Positions 17,071-26,599 of a stretch of 64,000 bases of DNA are shown in pieces. The notes beneath the pieces are model-generated. The model worked only from the letters and a program-made list of their open reading frames with translations. It made no database searches and was not told the DNA's origin. Positions within the stretch are counted from its first letter, which is position 1; every line of letters starts with the position of its first letter. Source of the stretch: Fusibacter ferrireducens (GTDB taxonomy: Bacteria; Bacillota; Clostridia; Peptostreptococcales; Acidaminobacteraceae). The DNA lies in the NCBI RefSeq assembly GCF_015352425.1, contig NZ_JADKNH010000002.1:382208-446207 (forward strand). Reading direction: 5' to 3'. The translations under genes were made by a program, and so were the position numbers.

Positions 17071-18489
17071 TTAGAAAGGTCCCCATTTTATACTCTGTGC
17101 AATCGTCACTAATATACCGCCAAGAAGATACTGCAGTACAACTAATGGTATCATCCATTTAGCCCACTTGTTCCATGGAATTTTAGCTAAAGCGAGACCA
17201 GCCATAAAATAACCCGATGTCGGAGTGAAAATATTGGAAATACCATCCCCTAATTGATAGGCCAATACAGCGGTTTGACGCGTTACACCTACCAAATCTG
17301 ACAACGGCGCCATAATCGGCATTGTCACTGCTGCCTGACCACTTCCAGAAGGCACCACAAAGTTTAAGAAACATTGAAATATATACATGCCCACAGCTGC
17401 TAAAGTAGCAGGTAACTGAGAGACGCCAGTGGACGTCGCATAGAGAATCGTATCTAAGATATGGCCTTGTGTTAAAATGACTAAAATTGCTCTGGCAAAT
17501 CCCACAACCATTGCACCCCCAGCAAGACTCGCCATACCTTCAATAAATTTCTCTGAGAATCCGTTTAGACCCATGTTCGCCACAAAAGAAACGACAATGG
17601 CCATGCCAAGAAAAAGAGCAGAAATTTCTTGAATATACCAACCGTACTGCATAACGCCAAAGACGAGCAAACCAATGGTGGCCAAAACAATCATAAGAAT
17701 AAACTTATCTTTTAGAGTGAAGGCCTTGAGGACACTTAAATCGAGAACGTCTTCACGCGTTTGATCAAACTCATGCATGATACTGATCTTGGGATTTTTC
17801 TTCACGCGTCCTGCATACCAATAGACATAGGAGATGGCCAAAGTGGTCATACAGATGTAGACAATAATGCGAAAGCCAATGCCCGAAAATAAAGGCAATT
17901 CTGCAATGCCTTGTGCAACACCTACTGTAAAAGGATTTAAAAATGCGCCTGCAAAGCCTGCCCCTGCACCCACTAGTACCATTGCAATCCCTGTTATTGA
18001 ATCAAATCCTAAAGCAATTGCCAAGGTGACCATAATCGGAATAAATGGCAGGGTTTCTTCTGCCATTCCAAATACAGCACCACCAAGAGAAAAGGCAACC
18101 ATGACGATGGGGATAATGGCTCTTTCCTTGCCCGACATGGTTTTGGTTATTTTACCTAAACCGGCTTCAATGGCGCCTGTCGATTGAACAACAGAAAATG
18201 CGCCTCCCACAATGAAGATAAAAAAGATAATTTGAGCCGTCTCCACCATCCCTTGTGGAACAGATTTGAGATAATCAAAGAGGCCAAGTGATGTGGATTC
18301 AATATATTGAAACGAATTGGGATCTACCACTGTTCGCCCACTGGCATTTTCAATCATATCGTATTGGCCTGCTGGAATAATATAAGTTAAAAGGGTACAA
18401 ATAGCCATAAAAATTAATAAAATAGCATACACATGTGGCACTTTAAACTTTTTCTTTTTTTCATTTCCTTGATTTGAATTAATACTCAT
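17071..18489 (-). CDS. YfcC-family (DcuC-like) membrane transporter
   Basis: A 472-residue polytopic protein with about 12 membrane segments. It belongs to the YfcC/arginine-ornithine-like branch of the C4-dicarboxylate anaerobic carrier superfamily: signatures are LTYIIPAGQYD near the N-terminus, GAGAGFAGAFLNPFTVGVAQ in the middle, and FVVPSGSGQAAVTMPIMAPL near the end. The start at 18489 follows GGGGGG; the ATG 45 bp upstream lacks an SD. It lies 83 bp downstream of an M20 peptidase gene in the same unit, suggesting uptake of a peptide or N-acylated amino acid that the peptidase then hydrolyses. Confidence 0.85.
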   Translation of the reverse strand: MSINSNQGNEKKKKFKVPHVYAILLIFMAICTLLTYIIPAGQYDMIENASGRTVVDPNSFQYIESTSLGLFDYLKSVPQGMVETAQIIFFIFIVGGAFSVVQSTGAIEAGLGKITKTMSGKERAIIPIVMVAFSLGGAVFGMAEETLPFIPIMVTLAIALGFDSITGIAMVLVGAGAGFAGAFLNPFTVGVAQGIAELPLFSGIGFRIIVYICMTTLAISYVYWYAGRVKKNPKISIMHEFDQTREDVLDLSVLKAFTLKDKFILMIVLATIGLLVFGVMQYGWYIQEISALFLGMAIVVSFVANMGLNGFSEKFIEGMASLAGGAMVVGFARAILVILTQGHILDTILYATSTGVSQLPATLAAVGMYIFQCFLNFVVPSGSGQAAVTMPIMAPLSDLVGVTRQTAVLAYQLGDGISNIFTPTSGYFMAGLALAKIPWNKWAKWMIPLVVLQYLLGGILVTIAQSIKWGPF

Positions 18490-18572
18490 TATTTCCCCCC
18501 TACTTAAATTTTTATAATAAAGATGACATCTCACTGATCTCCATCTCTATTTACAACCCATTGACCTGAGTG

Positions 18573-19778
18573 TTATCTGCAAAATTCAATTGCCGTCATT
18601 GCATAAATTAAAACTGCAGGTCTGATCTGTGATATTTCCAGAAACTCATTTGCAGAATGAGCGCTTTCCAAATCCCCTGGCGCAAAGACAATTGTTGGTA
18701 TTTTGGCGTAACGACTCAATAGCCCCCCATCACTCCAAGCTTGAAAATACGTCTGCTTAGGTTTATTTTGAGTGATTTGCTCTGTCGCTTTCGTGACGAT
18801 ATCAACAATGGGATGATCCTTTTCAATCTCCATAGCCTCATGGACATAACCCTTTTTCATGAGACTCACATCTAATACTTTCAGCGTACATCGAAAATTT
18901 TTATCTTCATCGTGTAATGCATCCAGAATATCTTGATATTCTTGTACAACTTGGTCATAACTTTCACTGGGAACCCATCTACGATCAACCTGCAGGCAAC
19001 ACGCTCCTGCCACCGTGCTCGGTTGTGTACCGCCTTGTATTAAGCCATAATTCATAGAAGACGTGCCGATAATAGGATGTGTTTTACTCTCGATCTTTGG
19101 CATCAGTTCCGAATCTACGCGTTGAATAAATTTCACGGCCTGACCGATGGCATTAATCCCTTCTTTTTGTTTGCCACCATGAACGGTTTTGCCTTGGAAG
19201 TCAAATTGAAACCATTCAAGGCCTCTATGAGCTATGCAAATATTTAATTCCGTAGGTTCCCCCACAATAGCCGCGTCTGCTAGTATACCCGATTCTATGA
19301 GGTGAATCGTCCCTTCGCTTTTATTTTCCTCGTCAATGACACCTGCAAAGATCACATCTCCCTGTAAAGCAATATTTGCCCGCTTTAATGCGACCATACT
19401 TGCAATCATACAAGCCAGAGGCCCCTTCATATCCACCACACCTCGCCCTTTTAGCTTGCCATCCTCTTCAATTACTTCAAAGGGATCACCGAGCATATCA
19501 TAAGGGGGGACTGTATCTAAATGACCAGTTAACATCAAGCGCTTACCATTGCCTTTGCCCTTTAATCTCGCAATCACATTGCATCTACCATCTATTACGG
19601 GGATGATTTCAGCTGGGATACCTGCCGCCACAAAGAAGTCGTGAATCCATAGCGCCACAGAAGTCTCTTGATTTTCAACACCTGGATAGCTAGGTCTTTT
19701 GACCAATTCTTTTATGATATGGATGATCTCAGCCTCCGATATGACAGATTTTAATTGATCGATTATTTCAGTAGCCAT
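18573..19778 (-). CDS. M20-family metallopeptidase (ArgE/DapE/ACY1 type)
   Basis: A 401-residue cytosolic zinc hydrolase that removes acyl groups or cleaves small peptides. Metal and catalytic motifs are LTGHLDTVPP (His, Asp), GRGVVDMKGPLACM (bridging Asp), GVIDEENKSEG (catalytic Glu-Glu), and a late His in SAHSANEFLEI. A dimerisation domain sits in the middle (FDFQGKTVHGGKQKEG). SD AAAGGAG precedes the ATG at 19778. It is the first gene of a leftward unit with the YfcC transporter and is divergent from a PucR-family regulator that probably controls it. Confidence 0.88.
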   Translation of the reverse strand: MATEIIDQLKSVISEAEIIHIIKELVKRPSYPGVENQETSVALWIHDFFVAAGIPAEIIPVIDGRCNVIARLKGKGNGKRLMLTGHLDTVPPYDMLGDPFEVIEEDGKLKGRGVVDMKGPLACMIASMVALKRANIALQGDVIFAGVIDEENKSEGTIHLIESGILADAAIVGEPTELNICIAHRGLEWFQFDFQGKTVHGGKQKEGINAIGQAVKFIQRVDSELMPKIESKTHPIIGTSSMNYGLIQGGTQPSTVAGACCLQVDRRWVPSESYDQVVQEYQDILDALHDEDKNFRCTLKVLDVSLMKKGYVHEAMEIEKDHPIVDIVTKATEQITQNKPKQTYFQAWSDGGLLSRYAKIPTIVFAPGDLESAHSANEFLEISQIRPAVLIYAMTAIEFCR

Positions 19779-19939
19779 TTTTTCTCCTTTCATCGTTGAT
19801 TGTATGCCAAAGGTTAAAGATTAAAGATTGGACAAACCTCTATCTTCATGAATACCTTGTGTTCAGATCGTTTAAATGCTCTCAGAATAATCATATAGGA
19901 GTTTCTATTTTTTTTCATCTTGCGAATTGTCGGAATTAT

Positions 19940-19967
19940 TTGAATATTGTTGTACAATATGTATAAT
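19940..19967 (+). promoter_or_regulatory. pucR promoter with embedded palindrome
   Basis: TTGAAT (19940-19945) and TATAAT (19962-19967) are 16 bp apart. Between them lies the perfect palindrome ATATTGT-TGT-ACAATAT (19944-19960), well placed to be an operator. The regulator itself (start 20041) is the obvious candidate to bind it. Confidence 0.65.
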
Positions 19968-20040
19968 AGAATTGGATTCTCTCATAATTTATCCAATAAG
20001 CAGACTCATACAGCCTTTAGAGAAGGGAGCACTGGACTAA

Positions 20041-21213
20041 ATGGGATTTAAAATCAAAAATTTATTAGAACTGGATATGCTAAGAGATTCGGAAGTCATT
20101 TGTGGCAATGAACATTTGGACAATGAAATAATTTGGATTAACATGTTGGAAATACTTGACGAACTGAATTCATTGCAGGTTGGCGAATTATTGATAACCA
20201 CTGGCTACAATTTAGACAATGAAGAATTGCATAAAAATTTGATCTACACGCTTCATAAAAAAAAGCTTGCGGGCTTAGCTATACAACCTGGATACTATAT
20301 TGACAAAATTCCAGACTACATTAAACAACAAGGTGAGAAATATCATTTTCCCATTATACAGATTCCTAAAAAAATAACTTTTTCACATTTCACGAGGGTT
20401 ATTATTAAGAATATCAACAATGGTAAAGCAAAACATAATATCGGTGAAGAGAGTCTCTTAGCAGATTTTATTGAAAATAAAATGATATCAGAAACAAAAC
20501 TAAATGAGCTCATCGAGTGTGGTTTTAATGAGCCCTACAGTTTGACAGTTATGATCTTTTCCATAGAGCAAGCAGATCATGGTTTCATATTGGAATCTGA
20601 TACCGAATACATTCTAGATTGCTTTGATTCCCTACTTTCAAAAATTGCCTCTAATTACTTATTTGAAAAGTATCAAGATCATCATGTGATTTTGATAAGG
20701 ACCGATATGATCTCAGGCTTCATCTACAAAATGCAGGAACTCATCTCTACACTTTCTGATAGCAATCCCAATTTCTCAATGAATTTGGGCATAAGCAGTC
20801 ACACCAATACTTTTTCTTCAATATCAAAATTGTATATTGAAGCCATGATGTCACACGATATTCTAAAAACCATTCAGGCCAAAAAAGGCGTATGCAGTTA
20901 TGAGCACGTGAGTTTGTTTCAAATGCTGGGACACGACAATGCAAGCGAAAATATATTTCGATTGCTCAATGAAACCATCATCCCCATTATGAACTATGAT
21001 GCCATTCACAATTGTGACTATGTAGAAACGCTCAAAATTTACTTTTCAAATAATTATAACTTGTCAGTCACAAGTGATAAGCTCTTTATCCACAGACATA
21101 CGCTGCGCTATAGACTTCAAAAGATTGAGGCCATTTTTAATATTGATCTCAAGGATGCGCTCACATTATTTAAATACTCCATTGCACTTCAATTAAATAA
21201 CTTGTACCATTAG
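20041..21213 (+). CDS. PucR-family transcriptional regulator
   Basis: A 390-residue regulator. Residues about 1-120 form a PucR-type N-terminal ligand domain (LQVGELLITTGYNL, FPIIQIPKK). The central part resembles the degenerate GGDEF-like domain of CdaR proteins. The C-terminus is the HTH_30 helix-turn-helix (NLSVTSDKLFIHRHTLRYRL). SD AAGGGAG precedes the ATG. It is divergent from the M20 peptidase/YfcC operon and so probably responds to a nitrogenous compound handled by those genes. Related proteins control purine or amino-acid catabolism. Confidence 0.88.
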   Translation: MGFKIKNLLELDMLRDSEVICGNEHLDNEIIWINMLEILDELNSLQVGELLITTGYNLDNEELHKNLIYTLHKKKLAGLAIQPGYYIDKIPDYIKQQGEKYHFPIIQIPKKITFSHFTRVIIKNINNGKAKHNIGEESLLADFIENKMISETKLNELIECGFNEPYSLTVMIFSIEQADHGFILESDTEYILDCFDSLLSKIASNYLFEKYQDHHVILIRTDMISGFIYKMQELISTLSDSNPNFSMNLGISSHTNTFSSISKLYIEAMMSHDILKTIQAKKGVCSYEHVSLFQMLGHDNASENIFRLLNETIIPIMNYDAIHNCDYVETLKIYFSNNYNLSVTSDKLFIHRHTLRYRLQKIEAIFNIDLKDALTLFKYSIALQLNNLYH

Positions 21214-21320
21214 CTTGCATCGTCCACTGATATCACTAACTTACATCATCCACTTGCATTCTACGCTTGCGCCTTCATTTCGCCCTTAATTTCATAAAGT
21301 AACTTCTAAGGATATCCATT

Positions 21321-21350
21321 AAAAAACCACCTCCATTGAGAAGTGGTTTT
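21321..21350 (-). terminator. Intrinsic terminator of gtfA
   Basis: The arms AAAACCAC and GTGGTTTT are followed on the - strand by a run of T residues; the hairpin lies 25 bp after the gtfA stop. Confidence 0.75.
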
Positions 21351-21374
21351 AATCCTGTTTATAAGCTATATCTA

Positions 21375-22796
21375 TTAATATTCTGTTGCCTTAATTTCAA
21401 ATTGCTTCGTCACAAAATCTGCGATAAGTTCCGCAGAGTGTTCACCATATGTTCTCTTAATATGAATCCGATGTGGCTCTGACGCCACCATTTCAAAAGT
21501 ACCGTTAAATGCTGGATGCGTATTCCTAAATTTCATTAAATCCACAAGGCTTTGGACAACGGGTCTTTTAACTTCTTGATGAATTTCTTCAAGTGTGTAG
21601 TAATGCCGATTGATGTTTCTCCCTTCTTTTGTTGTCTCTAGCAATTTCAAATCATTTTTACCTGCAAGAAGACCAACATAGTAAACTTGGGGAATGCCTG
21701 GTGCAAAGAATTGAACTGCACGAGAAAGTAAATAAGCGTCATCGTCATCGCCCAATGCTGAGTAATAGGTGCAGTTGATTTGATAGATATCCAGATTATT
21801 GTAAGCTGCCGTATTGTATATTTTCTTAACATTGGCGCCAAATTTAAAGATGGCCTCTTTTGTTCTCTCTATTTCATCATCGGGTAACAGGTCTCTCACA
21901 TCCACCACACCGATGCCATCATGTGTATCCAATGTTGTAAATTGCTTATGTGGACATATTTTTAAATAATGCTGTAAATATTGAGCATCCCCATAGTATA
22001 TTGCGTGGATTAAGAGCATTGGCAAGGCAAAATCATAAACGTAATAATCTCTGCTTTCAATCTTCTTTTGCATCGTATAGTGCTCATGTATTTCAGGGAG
22101 CAATTCCACTTGATAGGGTTTTAAAATGTCTGCGCATTCGTCTAAAAACTCCCAAATATCGGGTTCGATGAAAAAACAGCTTGTCCCTGCTTTTTTAGTG
22201 GCATAGGCAAATGCGTCCAATCTGATAAGCGCCGCACCGTGACTGCAAAGATCTGTCAAGTTATCTTTTATAAATTGCTTCGCCACATCTGACTTACAAT
22301 TGATGTCAATTTGTTCTTCACCAAAAGTACACCAAACTTTTTCCACAGTGCCATCGTCAAAATGAGCGTCCACATAAGGCGCCTTGGGCTTTCTCTTGTA
22401 AATAGCATCCACTTCTTCTGGTGTTGGTTCTCCATTGGCCCAAAAATCTTTGTATCTGATGAATAAATCCTTGTACTTGGATTGATCTTTGTACTTAAGA
22501 AAGTCTTGATAATATGTACTTTGAGCTGAAATGTGATTGATCATGTAGTCAAACATTAAATAATAGTGCTCTGCCAATTTCTCAACATCACGCCAATCTC
22601 CAAAAGTTGGATCAACTTCATGGTAGTTTATCGGTGCAAATCCCCTATCCCCTGAAGACGGAAAAAAGGGCAGAAGGTGAACACCACCAACGGCTTCATT
22701 GAAATACTGCTCTAGTATGGCATACAAATCTTTCAAATTGTTCCCCATGGAATCTGAATACGTAATTAGCATTACTTTATTTTCAATTTTTTTCAT
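21375..22796 (-). CDS. gtfA: Sucrose phosphorylase (GH13)
   Basis: A 473-residue cytosolic GH13 enzyme that splits sucrose with phosphate into glucose-1-phosphate and fructose. The length and the sequence [20 protein letters not shown] are typical of sucrose/glucosylglycerate-type phosphorylases. The nucleophile Asp is in [13 protein letters not shown], the acid/base Glu in [11 protein letters not shown], and the transition-state Asp in [20 protein letters not shown] precedes the ATG. It is monocistronic with no sugar transporter beside it. Closely related enzymes use glucosylglycerate or sucrose-6-phosphate, so substrate identity is probable rather than certain. Confidence 0.85.
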   Translation of the reverse strand: MKKIENKVMLITYSDSMGNNLKDLYAILEQYFNEAVGGVHLLPFFPSSGDRGFAPINYHEVDPTFGDWRDVEKLAEHYYLMFDYMINHISAQSTYYQDFLKYKDQSKYKDLFIRYKDFWANGEPTPEEVDAIYKRKPKAPYVDAHFDDGTVEKVWCTFGEEQIDINCKSDVAKQFIKDNLTDLCSHGAALIRLDAFAYATKKAGTSCFFIEPDIWEFLDECADILKPYQVELLPEIHEHYTMQKKIESRDYYVYDFALPMLLIHAIYYGDAQYLQHYLKICPHKQFTTLDTHDGIGVVDVRDLLPDDEIERTKEAIFKFGANVKKIYNTAAYNNLDIYQINCTYYSALGDDDDAYLLSRAVQFFAPGIPQVYYVGLLAGKNDLKLLETTKEGRNINRHYYTLEEIHQEVKRPVVQSLVDLMKFRNTHPAFNGTFEMVASEPHRIHIKRTYGEHSAELIADFVTKQFEIKATEY

Positions 22797-22982
22797 ACGC
22801 TATGCCTCCCTATATGTATTTTTAATTTACTTTTATGTCGCATCACTCTGTGCTTAGCATGCTGCTTATTATTGCCATCAGTACACCCTCTATGTTGTAA
22901 AGCACTCTCATCACCTTGATACCCATATATTCTGCTTAAAATCTTTTCATCTAAATTTGAATTGCTCTATTCTAAAATTATA

Positions 22983-23035
22983 AAACCGACTGCCTAAGCA
23001 TTAGATTTTTAGTCTAATTTTTAAGCGGTCGGTTT
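22983..23035 (-). terminator. Intrinsic terminator of the dus gene
   Basis: The arms AAACCGAC and GTCGGTTT (22983-22990 with 23028-23035) enclose a second inner stem (ATTAGA with TCTAAT). It sits about 55 bp after the dus stop and insulates gtfA. Confidence 0.7.
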
Positions 23036-23088
23036 ATCTTTTAACCCCTACAGGGCACATTTGCATGCTTTCTTATTTCTATAAGGCA

Positions 23089-24054
23089 CTATTGCGAATA
23101 TCCAGAGTGAACATCAATTTCTTGTTCTTCAAAGAGTCTTTCAACGACAGCCTCATAATCGACAAAAGATATTGCCGCTCTAATGACCTTCAAATAAGTC
23201 TCGTTATTTGTAAAACTCTGAATCAAATAGTACCAGATTTCTTTCATCTTGCTCAAAACATTCCGCTCCACCATAAGGCTTTGTCGATATCCAGCATAGA
23301 TATCGTCGTGAAATGCTTTCAATACACTTTTATCTATTTTGGAGTACGTCTTAATCGCATTTACTAGGTCTGGATTTGCGAGCAAACCTCTTCCAAGCAT
23401 CATGGCTTTTACCTCAGGAAAGGCATTTGTAAACGTTGTATAGTCCGATACTGTAAAGATATCGCCATTGTAGCAAAGGGGATTTTGACTCAAAGAAAGC
23501 GCCTCTTTAAACACTTTCAAATTGGGTTTATTGTGATAAATGTCCGTCTGTATTCTTGGATGAATAATGAGTTCCTTAACGGGATAGCGATTAAAGATCT
23601 CAATAAGCGCATAAAACTCATCTGGATGTGTCTTACCCAATCTTGTTTTTATCGAAAATGCCACATGCTGCGCGATCTGACTACTGTAGACGTCATCTAA
23701 AAAAGCATTAAGCGCTTCTTTATGGGCTAAAAATCCTGAACCCCTATTTTTAGAGACCACTTTTTTAGAGGGACAACCCAGATTGAGATTGATTTCAGAA
23801 TACCCCATTTGATTGATTTTTTGAGCTGTATGGATAAAATCAGAGGCATTATTGGAAAGAATTTGAGGCACCAAAATCAGCCCATTATTATTTTCTAATA
23901 GAATATCGTCCAAGTCTTTTGTGGAGAATCCCTTCTTTTGATCAGAAACAATAAAGGGAGCGAAGTATTTATCAATATACTTAAAATTCGCCTTATGTGC
24001 ATTTCGATAAACATGGCCTACAACACCTTCCAGCGGCGCATAATAAAATTGCAT
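23089..24054 (-). CDS. tRNA-dihydrouridine synthase
   Basis: A 321-residue FMN enzyme that reduces uridines in tRNA to dihydrouridine. Features are the N-terminal PLEGVVGHVYRNAHK, the FMN/catalytic region EINLNLGCPSKKVVSKNRGSG with the catalytic Cys in LGCP, the KTRLG strand, HPRIQTD, and CYNGDIFTVSD followed by MLGRGLLANP. The sequence is a divergent branch found in Clostridia rather than classic DusB. SD AGGAGTG precedes the ATG at 24054. The gene is monocistronic. Confidence 0.87.
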   Translation of the reverse strand: MQFYYAPLEGVVGHVYRNAHKANFKYIDKYFAPFIVSDQKKGFSTKDLDDILLENNNGLILVPQILSNNASDFIHTAQKINQMGYSEINLNLGCPSKKVVSKNRGSGFLAHKEALNAFLDDVYSSQIAQHVAFSIKTRLGKTHPDEFYALIEIFNRYPVKELIIHPRIQTDIYHNKPNLKVFKEALSLSQNPLCYNGDIFTVSDYTTFTNAFPEVKAMMLGRGLLANPDLVNAIKTYSKIDKSVLKAFHDDIYAGYRQSLMVERNVLSKMKEIWYYLIQSFTNNETYLKVIRAAISFVDYEAVVERLFEEQEIDVHSGYSQ

Positions 24055-24273
24055 CTATTTAATCACTCCTGTAAGTTCACTTTAAAATAAGCAATGCCAT
24101 CAGCATCTCAAAGTTTATACCGACAACATTGCTTATCTATCTTACAATGAAACCTCTAAAAGAACAAGTTAAATTTGGCACAATTTATGTCCACATCCAC
24201 TTCTTTCCCATTAAATCTCTTCTCCTGATTTACCTGCTTCAATAAATCTACAAATTTTTAGCAGGCCAAAATT

Positions 24274-26013
24274 CTAAATTTTGAACTGTTTGATAATTTC
24301 CTCAAGTTCCTTGGAAAGCATATCCAGACTTGCCGTTTGTTCACTGATTTCCATCATACCGGCAAGTTGTTCTTCGGTATTGGCAGAAACAGCTTCTGTG
24401 CTTGCAGAAGTTTCTTCTGTTGACGCAGAAATACCTGTCATGGCGTCTACAATATATTCTTTCAATTTGAGCATCTGCTCCACATCTCTATCAATATTGA
24501 CGAGTTCACTGCTCAGATCTCCAATACCCTTTGCAATGGCATCAAACTGTACTCGAGTTGATGACACAGAGCGATTCTGTTGATCCGTCACCTTCTTGAG
24601 TTCGCTCATTGTCTCCACAGAAAGATGTGAATGCGCATTGATCTCATTGATGATGTTTTTGATTTCACTCACTTGATTTGCAGACTGTTCTGCCAGTTTA
24701 CGGATCTCATCTGCCACAACCGAAAATCCTCGTCCAGCTTCACCAGCCCTTGCCGCTTCAATTGAAGCATTCAGTGCCAAAAGATTGGTCTGTTCAGAAA
24801 TACCAGTGATGGCATCTGTAATCGTATGAATTTTACCTGTACTGTCCGAAACATTGGCAATCGCATTGCTGATCTTTTCAGTGGCAACATTGGTAGCTTC
24901 AGTGGCATTTATGAGTTCTTTAACCGTTTCTAATCCTCTTTTGCTTTGCTCATCTGCATCCAATGCAAGTTTATCTACGGTATTGGTGGAGCGTTTTACG
25001 CCATCGATATTTCTTGAAAGCTCACTGACTTTGCCCACGGCTTCCTCGGTAAGTGTCGCTTCTTCGTTGACCGCCTCGGCAACCTCTCCAATTGTCTTGG
25101 CCACTTCATTGATGGCATGTGTCGTCTGGTCTGTTACTTCAACCAGTGAACCTGCAAGTTCAGTAACTACGCTAGATGAGGCTTGCATCGCAATTACGAG
25201 CTCCCTAACATTGTGAAGCATTGTATTATATGCAGATGCCAATATGCCAATTTCATCATTGGTGTCAACGTGAATTTCTGAAACCATCAAATTATTCTTT
25301 GAAACTTCCATGAGGGATGTTGAAATCGCTTTAATTGGTTTTGCAAAACTCCCGGAGAACAACGTGATCACAAGGAGCCCTAAAATCAATGATAGTATGA
25401 GCACAAGGAAAATGACCATGAGAATGACATCTGCACCCTTGTTAAAATCCTCTACATATGCGCCTGAACAGACGACCCATCCCCAATCTGAATCCAACTC
25501 CTGATAGGTCACTTTCTCCCCGATCTCTTCAGAGTTTGGAAGTGTCCACGCATAAGTTACAAAGCCCCCGCCATTTTCGGCTACCTTAATTTGAGCTTGA
25601 ACAAGCTTAAACCCAGCGTCACTTTTATCTTCAACTTCCCATACATTTGTGCCTTCAAGTGAGGGATGCATGACTTCAACCCCATCTATGGAATATGCAA
25701 AAAAATAACCATTTGGCCCGAGATCAATATTTTTACTGATGGGGCGGCTATTATCTGCATCTTTAACGCCAAGGAGCATTACTCTAATTTCTTCTTGTGC
25801 TTCTTCAAGTGAAATTGTGCCTCTTTCAACTTCCACTTTTTTGGCATCAATAAGCTGCATCACCTGCCTAACACCGTTCTTTAAGATGGTTTCACCTTTT
25901 AACGTCAACTGATTTTTTGCGAAAAAATAGCTTGTTACACCTATGGCAACCACTGGAATGATCAAGAGTAGACTTGATATGACAATCAGTTTTCGCCTAA
26001 TGGATAGATTCAA
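24274..26013 (-). CDS. Methyl-accepting chemotaxis protein with single Cache domain
   Basis: A 579-residue chemoreceptor. It has a membrane segment at about 8-28, an extracellular single-Cache domain at about 35-190 ([20 protein letters not shown] and [14 protein letters not shown]), a second segment at about 195-220, HAMP, and a cytoplasmic signalling domain whose CheA-binding tip is [20 protein letters not shown]. It starts with TTG at 26013 after the SD AAGGGGG. Single-Cache domains of this kind often bind small organic acids, but the ligand is not evident. Structured repeat copy A lies about 145 bp upstream of its start. Confidence 0.92.
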   Translation of the reverse strand: MNLSIRRKLIVISSLLLIIPVVAIGVTSYFFAKNQLTLKGETILKNGVRQVMQLIDAKKVEVERGTISLEEAQEEIRVMLLGVKDADNSRPISKNIDLGPNGYFFAYSIDGVEVMHPSLEGTNVWEVEDKSDAGFKLVQAQIKVAENGGGFVTYAWTLPNSEEIGEKVTYQELDSDWGWVVCSGAYVEDFNKGADVILMVIFLVLILSLILGLLVITLFSGSFAKPIKAISTSLMEVSKNNLMVSEIHVDTNDEIGILASAYNTMLHNVRELVIAMQASSSVVTELAGSLVEVTDQTTHAINEVAKTIGEVAEAVNEEATLTEEAVGKVSELSRNIDGVKRSTNTVDKLALDADEQSKRGLETVKELINATEATNVATEKISNAIANVSDSTGKIHTITDAITGISEQTNLLALNASIEAARAGEAGRGFSVVADEIRKLAEQSANQVSEIKNIINEINAHSHLSVETMSELKKVTDQQNRSVSSTRVQFDAIAKGIGDLSSELVNIDRDVEQMLKLKEYIVDAMTGISASTEETSASTEAVSANTEEQLAGMMEISEQTASLDMLSKELEEIIKQFKI

Positions 26014-26158
26014 TTTTTGACCCCCTTTATATTCTATATAATGATTTGATATAAAACATTATAGCATTTAACATAAAATTAACAAACTAAAATAATGTTA
26101 TAATATTAATTATTTTATTGTATTATTTTTTTTTTCATAATTGCTTCGCCATCATACT

Positions 26159-26258
26159 AACAACATTTGAGTCATATGTCATGACTCAAAACTATTTTCG
26201 CTGACGATTTTCGCGGTTAGTACCCCGCGTAAATCTTTTGGCTCAAATTTTGTTGTTT
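26159..26258 (+). repeat. Structured intergenic repeat, divergent copy A
   Basis: A single 100-bp copy that begins AACAACATTTGAG and ends GGCTCAAATTTTGTTG, like the other copies. The first hairpin is perfect here (TTTGAGTCAT with ATGACTCAAA). The internal part differs from all other copies but still folds: GATTT-N-CGCGG pairs with CCGCG-N-AAATC. It lies between a chemoreceptor start and the terminator at 26266. Confidence 0.75.
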
Positions 26259-26265
26259 ATAAAAA

Positions 26266-26296
26266 AACTGGACCTTCCATCAAAGAAAGTCCAGTT
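26266..26296 (-). terminator. Intrinsic terminator fused to a gene remnant
   Basis: The stem AACTGGAC/GTCCAGTT is followed by seven T residues on the - strand. The hairpin overlaps the last codons of the enoate-reductase remnant, as if a deletion joined coding sequence to the terminator. Confidence 0.75.
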
Positions 26297-26430
26297 CGAT
26301 TGTTGCCACTTGTGGTACTGTATCAAATAAAGCATCTACAAGATCTCTTCTCGGTCTTTGACCAAGTGCACAGATCACAGTTTCCCCTTTAATAAGCACT
26401 TCGTTATCCTGAGCGTCTTCACACAATATG
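26280..26430 (-). pseudogene. Remnant of a 2-enoate reductase/NADH:flavin oxidoreductase
   Basis: On the - strand this codes for about 49 residues without an interrupting stop. GETVICALGQRPRRDLVDAL and FDTVPQVATI match the NAD(P)H-binding C-terminal part of old-yellow-enzyme-type 2-enoate/2,4-dienoyl-CoA reductases (compare the usual ADTVIxAxGQKPxxxx...APExxxIGD). A stop codon lies just upstream and the expected IGDC continuation is replaced by terminator sequence. Only an internal fragment of a roughly 650-residue enzyme remains, so it is non-functional. Confidence 0.65.
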
Positions 26431-26469
26431 CTATGTTATAATCAATCAATTTATGAAATGAGGGACATT

Positions 26470-26547
26470 ATGCGAACTTTAAAATATGCCATTTTAGGTC
26501 TTTTAAGTCGACATTCTATGGTATTCTCAAAACGTCACAGAGGATGA
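26470..26547 (+). pseudogene. Truncated PadR-family regulator remnant
   Basis: The 25-codon frame starting at 26470 reads MRTLKYAILGLLSRHSM and then degenerates to a stop. The first 17 residues are the conserved start of PadR-type winged-helix regulators (MRTLKYAILGLLxxxPMTGYD). A TATAAT-like element and a GAGGG SD remain upstream. The rest of the gene (about 150 residues expected) is missing. It lies next to the enoate-reductase remnant, so a larger locus has decayed here. Confidence 0.65.
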
Positions 26548-26599
26548 TCAGCCTTTATTGGCATACACTTGCTTTTAATTTTTTTTGAAAATGAACTGG

